Below, piece after piece: positions 17,032 to 25,383 of a stretch of 64,000 nucleotides of DNA; the stretch's first letter is position 1, and each line of letters starts with the position of its first letter. Under the pieces are notes generated by a model. It ran no database searches. It saw nothing but the letters and a program-made list of their open reading frames with translations, and was not told the origin of the DNA. The stretch is from Kitasatospora sp. CB01950 (GTDB lineage: Bacteria; Actinomycetota; Actinomycetes; Streptomycetales; Streptomycetaceae): the NCBI RefSeq assembly GCF_001905465.1, contig NZ_LISX01000001.1, positions 889,974-953,973 on the forward strand, in the 5' to 3' direction. A program made the translations under genes and the position numbers.

Positions 17032-17847
17032 ATGCGTGCGAACCGGCTCCCGGCCGCCATAGCCCTGACCGTCCTCGCCATGGCGGGAATGACCGCCTGC
17101 GGGTCGGACGACCACTCGGGCTCGAACGCGCAGAACGGCCTGGCCGGGCTCTCCGGCCAGGAGATCCTTGCCAAGACCAAGGCGGCTGGGGACAAGGCGC
17201 CCTCCGTGCGGATGACCTTCCGGATGGAGCAGGGCGGGAGCACCGACCTCATCACCGCCTCCGTCGCCCGGAGCGGCGACTGCGCCACGGAGATCGCCGG
17301 GGGCGACCCGGTCGAGGAGGGCGCGAGCGGCCAGCTCCAGCAGATCCACATCGTGCGCAAGGGCGAGCAGTCCTGGATGAAGATGGAGAGCTCCCGCAGC
17401 ACCGGCGGGGCGGCCGACAAGTGGATGACCGGCCGGGGCAGGTCGGCGGACCAGATGAACAGCTACTGCGAGCTGGCCCTCACGATGCCGCAGACGCTCG
17501 GCGACATGGCGGGCGCCAACCGGACCGGCGAGTGGATCAGCGAGGGCAGCACCCGGATCAACGGCGTCCCGGCGGTGATCCTGCGCTTCGTCGCCGGTGA
17601 CCCCGCCGACGAACTCGCCCTGGTCCCCGAGGCCGACACCGGCTCGGCGATGCGGATCGCCGTCGCCACCGAGGGCGAGCCGTACCTGCTGCGCGCGGAA
17701 CTGACCGTCCGCGGCGACAAGGCCACCATTCTCTTCCGTGACTACGGCGCCCCGGTGACGGTCACCCCGCCGCCCGCCGACCAGGTCCAGGACCTCGGCG
17801 ACGATCCGGCCGACAGCGAGGACGCGGGCGGCGACTTCGAGGGCTGA
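17032..17847 (+). CDS. lipoprotein, second of four paralogs
   Basis: 271 residues. The ATG at 17032 has GGGGGAG as ribosome site. Lipobox MTAC (Cys23). QEILAKTKAAGDKAPSVRM aligns with the start of the neighbouring domain, and the two shared mid-protein cysteines are in SGDCATE and YCELAL. It lies between the other paralogs, all in the same direction with gaps of 92 to about 280 bases, so each may have its own promoter. Possible LppX/LolA-like fold (inferred). Confidence 0.8.
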   Translation: MRANRLPAAIALTVLAMAGMTACGSDDHSGSNAQNGLAGLSGQEILAKTKAAGDKAPSVRMTFRMEQGGSTDLITASVARSGDCATEIAGGDPVEEGASGQLQQIHIVRKGEQSWMKMESSRSTGGAADKWMTGRGRSADQMNSYCELALTMPQTLGDMAGANRTGEWISEGSTRINGVPAVILRFVAGDPADELALVPEADTGSAMRIAVATEGEPYLLRAELTVRGDKATILFRDYGAPVTVTPPPADQVQDLGDDPADSEDAGGDFEG

Positions 17848-17939
17848 CCCCTGGTCGGTGGCGTGCGCGGCTCCGGAGCGGAATTCGGCGGCCGCGCACC
17901 GGGGCAGTCGATCGTAAGCGAATAGATGGTTGTAGGGAT

Positions 17940-18707
17940 TTGTCGATTCGCAGGAATCGGGCGGCCGCCGCGGTCGCACTGTCGGTGCTGCTGAGCGCCG
18001 CGCCGGCGGGCTGCGGCCAGGTCCACGGCGCGGACGAACGGGCGGTGGCGTCCGTGGCACCCGTGGTGTCCGCGAGCGCCCGGGGTTCGGACCTGCTGCG
18101 GGAGTCCCGGGCAGCGGCGGCCGAGGTCCGCTCGGTCCGGGCCACGTTCCGGATGGACCGGGCCGACGGCGGCGAGCTGACCGGCGAGGCCTCCACGGAC
18201 CGGGCCGGCAACTGCGTCGGCTGGACCAGGGAGGGCGGCGCCCGGATGGACTTCGTCCGCCGGGGCGGCACGGTGTGGCTGACGCCGGACGAGTCCTTGG
18301 CGGACCGGATGGACCGGCTCGGCGGACGGACGATGAAGCTCTCGGCCGACAACGAGACGGCCCGGGACCTGACCGGCTTCTGCGACGAGGCCTGGAACAG
18401 CCTGGCCTCCGCCGGCCTGTCCGACCTGGGCGCCGAGATCCTCGGCAGCCCGGAGGGCGGCCGGGAGGTCGACGGAGTGAAGGCCGTGGCCTTCAAGTCC
18501 GTCGGCGTCACCACGGACGCCGAACATCTCGTCGCCGCCGAGGGCCGGCCGTACCTGCTGGCGATGTCGGCCACCAGGCCGGCCCGCGTCGAGGTGAAGT
18601 TCGGCGACTTCGACCGCCCGTTCCAGGTCGTGGTGCCGCCGCCCTCCGAAGTCGTCGACGGCGGCCCGCTGTTCGGAGGACCCAAGCCGCTGATGAAGGG
18701 GCGGTGA
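17940..18707 (+). CDS. lipoprotein, third of four paralogs
   Basis: 255 residues from a TTG at 17940 (weak ribosome site TAGGGA). Lipobox PAGC (Cys25), with Pro at -3 unusual for a lipobox. Closest to the fourth paralog: both have LLRESR/LLKQSR, the strand GGTVWLTPD or GGTTWLTPD, and FCDEAW or FCETGL. The two shared cysteines are in GNCVGW and GFCDEA. It has a Ser/Ala-rich linker after the lipid-anchored cysteine. Function unknown. Confidence 0.78.
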   Translation: MSIRRNRAAAAVALSVLLSAAPAGCGQVHGADERAVASVAPVVSASARGSDLLRESRAAAAEVRSVRATFRMDRADGGELTGEASTDRAGNCVGWTREGGARMDFVRRGGTVWLTPDESLADRMDRLGGRTMKLSADNETARDLTGFCDEAWNSLASAGLSDLGAEILGSPEGGREVDGVKAVAFKSVGVTTDAEHLVAAEGRPYLLAMSATRPARVEVKFGDFDRPFQVVVPPPSEVVDGGPLFGGPKPLMKGR

Positions 18708-18766
18708 CAGGGGCGAAGGTGACGCGTGCTCATGGAATTGACTGGTCGTCAGGGTTGGTAAAATGA

Positions 18767-18788
18767 AACAATCAAGCGATTGATTGTT
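18767..18788. promoter_or_regulatory. AT-rich perfect palindrome upstream of the fourth lipoprotein
   Basis: AACAATCAA (18767-18775) and TTGATTGTT (18780-18788) form a perfect 9-bp inverted repeat around GCGA. It is strikingly AT-rich for this genome and lies about 200 bases upstream of the next gene, in a 278-base gap. It probably binds a regulator; no T-run follows, so it is less likely to be a terminator. Confidence 0.5.
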
Positions 18789-18985
18789 CGGGGGAGCAGG
18801 GGGATTTCTCGTACCCGCGCACCGGCGGCTCTCGGGGGAGGGGGGCCGTGCCGCAGCGCGACGACGACCGAGGGTCGTGCCCGAAGCTGACGCCCCGATA
18901 ATGACATGGTCATTTCGAATAAATTCTCCGCAGGCCGCGCATTCGCGCGACCGGCGGTGAGCACATGGATAGGTACAGGGACTTG

Positions 18986-19732
18986 ATGAACAACGGACGG
19001 CGGGCGGCCGCTGCGGCCGCACTGTCGGTGCTGCTGGGCTCCGGCATGGTGGCCTGCGGGCCGAAGGACGACGCGAAGGACAAGGCGGCCGGGTCCGCCC
19101 CCGCTGCCCCCGCCTCGGCCTCCACCTCTTCGTCGCCGACGCCGGAGCCGAAGGAGCTGCTGAAGCAGTCCCGGGAGGCCGCGACCAAGGTCAAGTCGGT
19201 CCGGGTCGCCTTCACGGTGGACGTCGACGGCAAGCCGATGACCGGCGAGGCGTTCGAGGACCGGGACGGCAACTGCATCGGGTGGATACACCCCGGCGAC
19301 GAGGACAGGATCGAGTTCGTCCGCAAGGGCGGCACGACCTGGCTGACGCCGGACGGCGAGTTCGGCAAGAGCGTGCAGAAGCTCGGCGGCAAGACGATGA
19401 AGATCGCGGCCGACAACACGACGGCCAAGCAGCTCACCGGCTTCTGCGAGACCGGTCTCCAGATCCTGGCCACCGGCGGCCTGTCCAACGCCGGTGCGGA
19501 GGTGACCGCCACCCCGGGCGGCGCCAAGGATGTCAAGGGCGTGAAGGGCCAGGCGTTCAAGGCGGCCGACGGCACCGAGTTCGTCGTCGCCTCCGAGGGC
19601 CCGGCCTACCTGCTGTCGACCACGAGCAGCACGCCGACCAAGGTCGACATGACCTACAGCGACTTCGACCGCCCGGTGGAGCCGGTGCCGCCGACGTCGG
19701 GGGTCATCGACGGCTCCCCGATCCTCCACTGA
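18986..19732 (+). CDS. lipoprotein, fourth of four paralogs
   Basis: 248 residues from the ATG at 18986; an in-frame ATG at 18965 exists, but the later start matches the N-terminus of the third paralog (RRAAAAAALSVLL against NRAAAAVALSVLL) and has CAGGGA before it. Lipobox MVAC (Cys24), then a Lys/Asp-Ala-Ser-Pro linker of about 35 residues. The domain has GNCIGW, GGTTWLTPD, GFCETG and a final YSDFDRPVEPVPP strand that matches the third paralog. Probably an outer-face lipoprotein of LppX/LolA-like fold; function unknown. Confidence 0.8.
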   Translation: MNNGRRAAAAAALSVLLGSGMVACGPKDDAKDKAAGSAPAAPASASTSSSPTPEPKELLKQSREAATKVKSVRVAFTVDVDGKPMTGEAFEDRDGNCIGWIHPGDEDRIEFVRKGGTTWLTPDGEFGKSVQKLGGKTMKIAADNTTAKQLTGFCETGLQILATGGLSNAGAEVTATPGGAKDVKGVKGQAFKAADGTEFVVASEGPAYLLSTTSSTPTKVDMTYSDFDRPVEPVPPTSGVIDGSPILH

Positions 19733-19851
19733 CCCCGGAGTAACGGCGCGCGGCAGCAGAACGGCGGCGGTGCGGGGGCAGGTGACCCGCGCCGCCGGAC
19801 GCGCGGGACGGCGACCGCGCCGCCCGACTCCCGGGCGGCCGACGACAGTGC

Positions 19852-20442
19852 CTACCGGAAGGGCTGGACCCGGCCGCTGCCCAGGATGGGCGCCGGAGCC
19901 GGCCGCGCGGGCGCCTGGGTCCGCTCCTTGGGGTTCTCCTGGCGCGGCGGCGTCGCGGCACGCGGCGCCCCGGCCGGCCGGCGGGTCGCGAGGGCGCGCA
20001 GCGGGGGCATCAGCAGCAGGTGGGTGGCGGTCGCGCCGACGGTGCCGAGCAGGATGTCGTCCACATTGAGGACGTTGCCCGGGGCCCAGCCCTCCAGGAA
20101 CTCCAGGGCGGTGGCGAGCAGTGCGACCGCGCCGGTGGTGCGCAGGAAGGACAGCCACCACGCCCGGCGCGGAGTGCCGACGGCGAGCGGGAGCAGGATG
20201 CCGACGGGGGCCAGCGGGAGCAGGCCCGCGGCGAGCCGGCGGGCGGCGGTGAGACCGCCGACGGCCAGGTCCTGGTGCACGGTGGCGAACGGGGTGAGGT
20301 TGGGCGGCCCGGTCCAGGGGGCGCTGACCGGGCGGAGCGCCAGCCAGCCGAGGGCCAGCAGGTGGAGGGTCAGCAGCACCCGGGCTGTCGTCCGTTGCCG
20401 GTACGGCGCCGTCGGGTCGTCGGTTCGCGCAGTGATGTGCAC
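19852..20442 (-). CDS. VanZ-like family membrane protein
   Basis: 196 residues from a GTG at 20442. About four or five hydrophobic segments, with NLTPFATVHQ and the signature FLEGWAPGNVLNVDDILLGTVGATATHLL, typical of the VanZ-like family (the E and the N-x-D-D-I motif). The C-terminal 40 residues are Pro/Arg-rich and cytoplasmic. VanZ of enterococci confers teicoplanin resistance by an unclear mechanism; members here are of unknown role. It lies downstream of, and in the same direction as, the AfsQ operon (51-base gap). Confidence 0.85.
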   Translation of the reverse strand: MHITARTDDPTAPYRQRTTARVLLTLHLLALGWLALRPVSAPWTGPPNLTPFATVHQDLAVGGLTAARRLAAGLLPLAPVGILLPLAVGTPRRAWWLSFLRTTGAVALLATALEFLEGWAPGNVLNVDDILLGTVGATATHLLLMPPLRALATRRPAGAPRAATPPRQENPKERTQAPARPAPAPILGSGRVQPFR

Positions 20443-20493
20443 ATTCCGAGGGACGCGCGCCGTACCGGGGGCGGTTCCGCCGGGCAGGTGAGA

Positions 20494-20811
20494 TCAGGGG
20501 CAGTGGCTCGCCGACGGCGCGCCGAACACCCCGGGCGCCGAGGCCGCCTCGGACGGCGCGGCCGACGGCGACGGACTCGGCGAGGCCGGGACCTTGGCCT
20601 TCCCGGACGCCGTCGGCGCGGCCGGCGGAGTGGGGGCGACCGACGCGGTGGCCGGGGCCACCGGCATCAGCACCGACGTCGGGCAGGCGGTACGGCTGGC
20701 GGGCGCGCCGGCGTCGACCGGCACCGCGGTGGGGCGGATGCCGCAGCCGGTGAGCAGGGCCGTCGAGCCGGCCAGCAGGGCGACGGCGCGGAGGCGGCGG
20801 CGGGAGGTCAT
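20494..20811 (-). CDS. small lipoprotein coupled to afsQ2
   Basis: 105 residues. The ATG overlaps the afsQ2 stop codon (ATGA). Lipobox LTGC at about residue 23. The rest is Pro/Ala/Ser-rich, with only two more cysteines (one in TACPTS, the other the penultimate residue). A small lipoprotein gene directly after afsQ2 is also what I recall from S. coelicolor. By analogy with the CseA-CseC arrangement it might modulate the sensor kinase outside the cell; that is inference. Confidence 0.75.
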   Translation of the reverse strand: MTSRRRLRAVALLAGSTALLTGCGIRPTAVPVDAGAPASRTACPTSVLMPVAPATASVAPTPPAAPTASGKAKVPASPSPSPSAAPSEAASAPGVFGAPSASHCP

Positions 20812-22316
20812 CGTGCTTCTTCCGGGCCGGGGGCGGGCGGTTGGACGAGCGGCAGGGTGAGGGTGAACACGGCACCGCCCTCCGGGTGGTTGGCGGCGGT
20901 GATGGCGCCGCCGTGGATCAGGGCGTTGGCCTCGGCGATGGACAGGCCCAGGCCGCTGCCCTCGGACCGGGCCCGGCCCTTGTCGGCCTTGTAGAAGCGG
21001 TCGAAGACGTGCGGCAGCACGTCCTCCGGGATGCCCGGGCCGCCGTCGGAGACCTGCACCACCACGGTGCCGGCGTCGTCGTCCTGGCGGACCTTGACCT
21101 TCACCGGGGAGCCGCCGTGCTTCAGCGCGTTGCCGATCAGGTTGGCGAACACCACGTCCAGCCGGCGCGGGTCGACGACGGCCAGGATGCCGCGCGGGGC
21201 GTCCAGTTCGACCGCGTCGTACCAGGCCCGGCCGTCGATGCAGGACATGATCAGGTCGGCCATGTCGACCTCGTCGGCGACCAGCTTGGCGGTGCCCGCG
21301 TCGAACCGGGTCACCTCCATCAGGTTCTCCACCAGGTCGGACAGCCGCCGGGTCTCCGAGACCACGATCCGCACCGCCGGCTCGATCATCGGGTCGAGCG
21401 AGTCGGCCTCGTCCTCCAGGATGTCGGTCACGGCGGTCATCGCGGTCAGCGGGGTGCGCAGCTCGTGCGACATGTCGGCGACGAACCGCCGGGACTGCGC
21501 CTCGCGCGCGCTCAACTCCGCGACCTGCTCCGACAGCGACTCCGCAGTGCGGTTGAACGTCCGTGCCAGATCGGCGAGTTCGTCATTGCCCTCGACGTCC
21601 AGCCGGGTGTCGAGCTTGCCCTCGCCGAGCCGCCGCGCGGCGTCGCCGAGCCGGCGCACCGGCTTCAGCACCGTCGCCGAGGCGCCCTGCGCGAGCAGCG
21701 CCGAGCCGACCAGTGCCAGCAGCGTCGCGATCGCCAGCGACCAGCCGAGGGTGTTCAGGTCGGCGCGCTCGTTCTGCAGCGACTTGAACATGTACGCCGT
21801 CGGCCCGTCCGGCGCCACCTTCGTCCCGCCGACCACGTACGGCCCGGCCAGGTTCACCCGCTGCCAGTACAGGTGGTACGCGTACGGGTTGCCCGGGCCG
21901 GTCTCGCGCGGCTTGTTGACCGCCGCGACCAGCGCCGGGGGCACCTGCTTGACGGTGAACGCGATCGGGTCGGAGGACGCGACGCAGTCCGGCAGCGACT
22001 CGTCGACCACCACCACGTCGTACGCCAGACCGGAACTCGCCACCTGCACCGCCAGCGCCGACAGGTCCTGGCAGGTCGGATGCAGGGGCAACTGCGACAC
22101 GGTGCGGGTCAGCGCACCCCGGAAGTCGTTCAGCGAGGCGTTCTGGGCGCGCTTCAGCACCGCGTCCCGGTTCAGCCAGTAGGCGATCCCGGACGCGGAC
22201 ACGGCGGTGACCAGCGCGACCGCGGCGAACACCGCGATCAGCCGGACCCGCAACGAACTGAGCCGACGCCAGGACACCGAACGGGCACGGCGCGGCACGG
22301 ACTGATGCTCGGTCAA
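20808..22316 (-). CDS. afsQ2: AfsQ2-like sensor histidine kinase
   Basis: 502 residues from a TTG at 22316. Two membrane segments (about 27-47 and 190-212) frame an extracellular sensor region with two cysteines (PTCQDL and LPDCVA). A HAMP linker follows (about 213-265, KPVRRLGDAARRLGEG). The HisKA domain has the phospho-accepting His in ADMSHELRTPL, and the ATPase domain has NLIGNALKHGG (N box), DGGPGIPED (G1) and GSGLGLSIA (G2). It is the partner of the response regulator encoded 28 bases upstream. The family senses envelope or nutritional stress and feeds AfsQ1. Confidence 0.9.
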   Translation of the reverse strand: MTEHQSVPRRARSVSWRRLSSLRVRLIAVFAAVALVTAVSASGIAYWLNRDAVLKRAQNASLNDFRGALTRTVSQLPLHPTCQDLSALAVQVASSGLAYDVVVVDESLPDCVASSDPIAFTVKQVPPALVAAVNKPRETGPGNPYAYHLYWQRVNLAGPYVVGGTKVAPDGPTAYMFKSLQNERADLNTLGWSLAIATLLALVGSALLAQGASATVLKPVRRLGDAARRLGEGKLDTRLDVEGNDELADLARTFNRTAESLSEQVAELSAREAQSRRFVADMSHELRTPLTAMTAVTDILEDEADSLDPMIEPAVRIVVSETRRLSDLVENLMEVTRFDAGTAKLVADEVDMADLIMSCIDGRAWYDAVELDAPRGILAVVDPRRLDVVFANLIGNALKHGGSPVKVKVRQDDDAGTVVVQVSDGGPGIPEDVLPHVFDRFYKADKGRARSEGSGLGLSIAEANALIHGGAITAANHPEGGAVFTLTLPLVQPPAPGPEEAR

Positions 22317-22344
22317 AAAAGGCTCACCAGACAGAAGGAGGACG

Positions 22345-23031
22345 TCACGCGGGCGGGTCCAGACGGTAGCCGACGCCGCGGACGGTACGGATCAGGGTCG
22401 GCGCGGACGGCACGTCCTCGACCTTCGCCCGCAGCCGCTGCACGCACGCGTCCACCAGACGGGAGTCGCCCAGGTAGTCGTGCTCCCACACCAGCCGCAG
22501 CAGCTGCTGGCGGGACAGCGCCTGCCCCGGGCGGCGGCTCAGCTCCAGCAGCAGCCGCAACTCGGTCGGGGTCAGCTGGAGGTCCTGGCCGTCCTTGGTC
22601 ACGGTCATCGCCGAACGGTCGATCACCAGACCGCCGTACGCCGCCGAGTCCGAACTCTCCCGCTCACCGCGCCGCAGCACGGCCCGGATCCGGGCGTCCA
22701 GCACCCGCGGCTGCACCGGCTTCACCACGTAGTCGTCGGCCCCGGACTCCAGGCCGACCACGACGTCGATGTCGTCCGAGCGCGCCGTCAACAGGATGAT
22801 CGGCAGCTGGTCGGTGCGCCGGATCCGCCGGCACACCTCGAAACCGTCGATACCGGGCAGCATCACGTCGAGCACGATCAGATCCGGACGCTGCTCCTTG
22901 AACAGGCGCAGACCGTCCTCGCCGGACGCGGCGGAGGCGACCCGGTGACCCTGGCGGGTGAGGGCGAGTTCGAGGCCGGTGCGGATGGCGTCGTCGTCCT
23001 CGATCAGAAGCAGGTAAGACACGGAGGTCAT
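22345..23031 (-). CDS. afsQ1: AfsQ1-like response regulator
   Basis: 228 residues. Receiver domain with the acidic pair EDD (about residue 10-12), phospho-acceptor Asp in LIVLDVMLPGIDG (about 56), the LLTAR Thr and the KP pair (VVKPVQ). The OmpR/PhoB-type DNA-binding domain has LQLTPTELRLLLELSRRPG, LRLVWEHDYLGDSRLVDACVQRLRAKVED and TVRGVGYRL. The sequence matches my recollection of S. coelicolor AfsQ1, and the context (afsQ2 downstream, divergent sigma factor) is that of afsQ1-afsQ2-sigQ. The known AfsQ1 site type is present upstream. It controls antibiotic genes and development in S. coelicolor. Confidence 0.93.
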   Translation of the reverse strand: MTSVSYLLLIEDDDAIRTGLELALTRQGHRVASAASGEDGLRLFKEQRPDLIVLDVMLPGIDGFEVCRRIRRTDQLPIILLTARSDDIDVVVGLESGADDYVVKPVQPRVLDARIRAVLRRGERESSDSAAYGGLVIDRSAMTVTKDGQDLQLTPTELRLLLELSRRPGQALSRQQLLRLVWEHDYLGDSRLVDACVQRLRAKVEDVPSAPTLIRTVRGVGYRLDPPA

Positions 23032-23153
23032 TGTGTCCCACCCCGACGCGGGAAGCACCCACCCGGGTGATCCTCGTGCACGGGGGAACCGGACCGGGCC
23101 GCTCCGGCGTCAGCCATCTCGGAGCCGACGACTGCTTCCGAACGGGCCCGCTT

Positions 23154-23169
23154 GTGACAGCCCTGTGAC
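23154..23169. promoter_or_regulatory. AfsQ1 box between afsQ1 and sigQ
   Basis: GTGAC (23154-23158), six bases, GTGAC (23165-23169). This fits exactly the direct repeat GTnAC-n6-GTnAC that I recall as the published AfsQ1 binding site. It is located between the divergent afsQ1 and sigQ genes, 127 bases upstream of the sigQ start. Confidence 0.75.
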
Positions 23170-23295
23170 AGTCGCCGGACACCCCCATGACGAGCGACCG
23201 GCAGGATTTTCCATGTCGCCGCGAGGAAGACCCGGGCCCAGGCCCGGGTGCGGCGACAAGCAAGGAACCGCTCGTACCGACCATGGGGGTGCCCG

Positions 23296-24114
23296 ATGAC
23301 CGCAACGCTGACGACCCGAAACGCCGGGCCGCGTGCAGCCGTGCTGGGCACCAACCGGCCGCGCCACGAGGAGGAGAACGCCGGCGCCGTACTCGTACGG
23401 GGGTGCGCACACAGCGCCGGAACCCGCCGCCCGGTTGTGGGGACCAGGGGCGGCGACACCACCCGCGGCCGGGCCACCGGCCCGGCCGGGGGGCGGATGC
23501 TGCGGCTCGCGCCGCAGACGTTCCGGGGGGAACAGGCCGACCAGGGAAGCGCGCAGGGGGAGCACCCGGCCGCCGAGAAGGACGAGGCACGCGACATCGC
23601 CGAGTTCACCGCGTACGTGCGCGAGCGCCGCGCCTCCCTGTACGCCACCGCCTACCACCTGACCGGCGACCGCTACGAGGCCGAGGACCTGCTGCAGTCC
23701 GCACTGTTCTCCACCTACCGTGCGTGGGGCCGGATCACCGACAAGGCCGCGGTCGGCGGCTACCTCCGCCGCACCATGACCAACCTGCACATCTCCGCCT
23801 GGCGCCGCCGCAAGGTCAACGAGTACCCGACCGAGGAACTCCCCGAGCACGCCGGCGACACCGACGCCATGGGCGGCACCGAACTGCGCACCGTCCTCTG
23901 GCAGGCGCTGGCCAAGCTGCCCGAGAACCAGCGCACCATGCTGGTCCTGCGCTACTACGAGGGCCGCACCGACCCGGAGATCGCCGACATCCTCGGCATC
24001 TCGGTCGGCACCGTGAAGAGCTCCATCTGGCGCGCGCTGCGCCGGATGCGCGACGACGAGCAGCTCAACCGCTCCGGCGACACCGTGCACGCCTTCGGCG
24101 AGCTGGTCGCCTGA
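23296..24114 (+). CDS. sigQ: ECF sigma factor SigQ
   Basis: 272 residues from the ATG at 23296 (an upstream ATG at 23248 is less likely). The first 90 residues are an Arg/Gly-rich, probably unstructured extension. Region 2 is at about 105-170 (YATAYHLTGDRYEAEDLLQS, then TYRAWGRI), region 4 at about 205-255 (LPENQRTMLVLRYYEGRTDPEIADILG with the HTH GISVGTVKSSIWRALRRM). It belongs to the SigE-like ECF group. It is divergent from afsQ1, with an AfsQ1 box between them, as for S. coelicolor sigQ, which counteracts AfsQ1-dependent antibiotic production. Confidence 0.9.
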   Translation: MTATLTTRNAGPRAAVLGTNRPRHEEENAGAVLVRGCAHSAGTRRPVVGTRGGDTTRGRATGPAGGRMLRLAPQTFRGEQADQGSAQGEHPAAEKDEARDIAEFTAYVRERRASLYATAYHLTGDRYEAEDLLQSALFSTYRAWGRITDKAAVGGYLRRTMTNLHISAWRRRKVNEYPTEELPEHAGDTDAMGGTELRTVLWQALAKLPENQRTMLVLRYYEGRTDPEIADILGISVGTVKSSIWRALRRMRDDEQLNRSGDTVHAFGELVA

Positions 24115-24155
24115 GCCACTGGAATCCCGTCGGGGGGGACGGGTGGTGGGGAAAA

Positions 24156-24213
24156 GGTGCCGGACGTCGGCGGACCGCTCAGGGGGAGCGCCCGCCGGGG
24201 GCCGTCCGGCACC
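24156..24213 (+). terminator. hairpin after sigQ
   Basis: Perfect 11-bp arms (24156-24166 with 24203-24213) enclosing a smaller GC stem. A second imperfect hairpin follows at 24223-24265. Together they separate sigQ from the next gene. Confidence 0.6.
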
Positions 24214-24304
24214 GCAGACGAAGGCGGGACCCCGGTGCGGGGGAGACACGGCACCGGGCCCCGCCTCCGCCGTTTCCCACCCCGCCGCCCGTGACAATGA
24301 CCGG

Positions 24305-24778
24305 ATGAACGACCCTCACGAGGAATCCTCGCAGGCCCGCGCCGACCGGCGGCTGGTGGAGATGCTCCAGGAACTGCGGGTGCTGCAGACCGGCGTGCAG
24401 ATCGTCTTCGCGTTCCTGCTCGGCGTCGCCTTCACCCCGCGCTTCACCACCCTCGACCACGTGCGGCAGGACCTGTACGTCGTGGTGCTGCTGCTGTCGG
24501 TGGTCGCCGCCGGCGTGTTCGCCACCCCCGTCGCCCTGCACCGCGGCCTCTACCACCACCCCGACCGGGCCCGGATCGTGAAGGTCTCCCGCCGGATCGC
24601 CCAACTCGGCCTGATCCTGCTGGCGATGGCCCTCACCGGCGCCGTCCTGCTGGTCCTCTCCGTGGTCCTCGGGTTCCCCGCCGCGGTGCCGATCGCCGCC
24701 GTGATCGCGCTGCTCTTCACCGGCCTCTGGTTCGTCCTCCCCTGGGCCGTCCGCCGCCGCCTCCCGGACCAGGACTGA
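24305..24778 (+). CDS. DUF6328-like integral membrane protein
   Basis: 157 residues, four predicted membrane helices after an acidic, charged N-terminus. The pattern LVEMLQELRVLQTGVQIVFAFLLGVAF and FTPRFTTLDHVRQDLYVVVLLLSVVAAGVF is what I recall for actinobacterial proteins annotated DUF6328. Leaderless start likely: GACAAT lies 6 bases before the ATG. It is convergent with pth (9-base gap). Function unknown. Confidence 0.75.
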   Translation: MNDPHEESSQARADRRLVEMLQELRVLQTGVQIVFAFLLGVAFTPRFTTLDHVRQDLYVVVLLLSVVAAGVFATPVALHRGLYHHPDRARIVKVSRRIAQLGLILLAMALTGAVLLVLSVVLGFPAAVPIAAVIALLFTGLWFVLPWAVRRRLPDQD

Positions 24779-24787
24779 CCGGCGCGG

Positions 24788-25363
24788 TCAGTGCGGGTCG
24801 GCGGTGTGCAGCACGTCCTGGGCGCGGTTCAGGCCGCGCAGGACGAACGCCTCCACGGCGTCCGCGCAGCGGTCCAGCAGTTCGGGCATCAGTTCCTGCT
24901 CGTCGGACGAGAAGCGGTCCACCACCCACTGATCGACCCGGGTGCCCTTCGGCGGCCGGCCCACGCCCACCCGCAGCCGCGCGTAGTCGGCGGTGCCCAG
25001 CGCCTTGTGCACCGAGCGGGCGCCGTTGTGGCCGCCCGGGCCGCCGCCGCGCTTCATCCGGGCCGTGCCGAACCGGAAGTCCAGGTCGTCCTGGACCACC
25101 AACAGCCGTTCCAGCGGCACCTGCCGGCGGCGCAGCAGGGCCGCGACCGGGCGGCCCGACAGGTTGATCGACCACTGCGGCTCGGCCAGCAGCACGGTGC
25201 GGCCGTCCAGTTCGAACGAGGCGGTGCGGGTGGTCAGCCCGCGCCAGCGGGCGCCGTGGCGCTCGGCCAGCCGGTCCGCCACCAGGAAGCCCGCGTTGTG
25301 CCGCGTCCCCGCGTACCGGCGGGTCGGATTGCCCAGCCCCGCCACCAGCCAGCGCTCGTCCAC
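24788..25363 (-). CDS. pth: peptidyl-tRNA hydrolase
   Basis: 191 residues, the normal Pth size. It releases tRNA from prematurely dropped peptidyl-tRNA in the cytoplasm. Motifs: VAGLGNPTRRYAGTRHNAGF (catalytic His and the tRNA-binding Asn), DDLDFRFG (Asp partner) and GGPGGHNGARSVHKALG, then RLRVGVGRP. The usual QTYMNLSG stretch reads QWSINLSG, a mild change. Streptomycetes usually have two pth genes; the divergence here suggests this is the less conserved copy. It is followed upstream by the kinase gene in the same direction (20-base gap). Confidence 0.9.
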   Translation of the reverse strand: MDERWLVAGLGNPTRRYAGTRHNAGFLVADRLAERHGARWRGLTTRTASFELDGRTVLLAEPQWSINLSGRPVAALLRRRQVPLERLLVVQDDLDFRFGTARMKRGGGPGGHNGARSVHKALGTADYARLRVGVGRPPKGTRVDQWVVDRFSSDEQELMPELLDRCADAVEAFVLRGLNRAQDVLHTADPH

Positions 25364-25383
25364 GGTCGAATCCCCGTCGTCCC

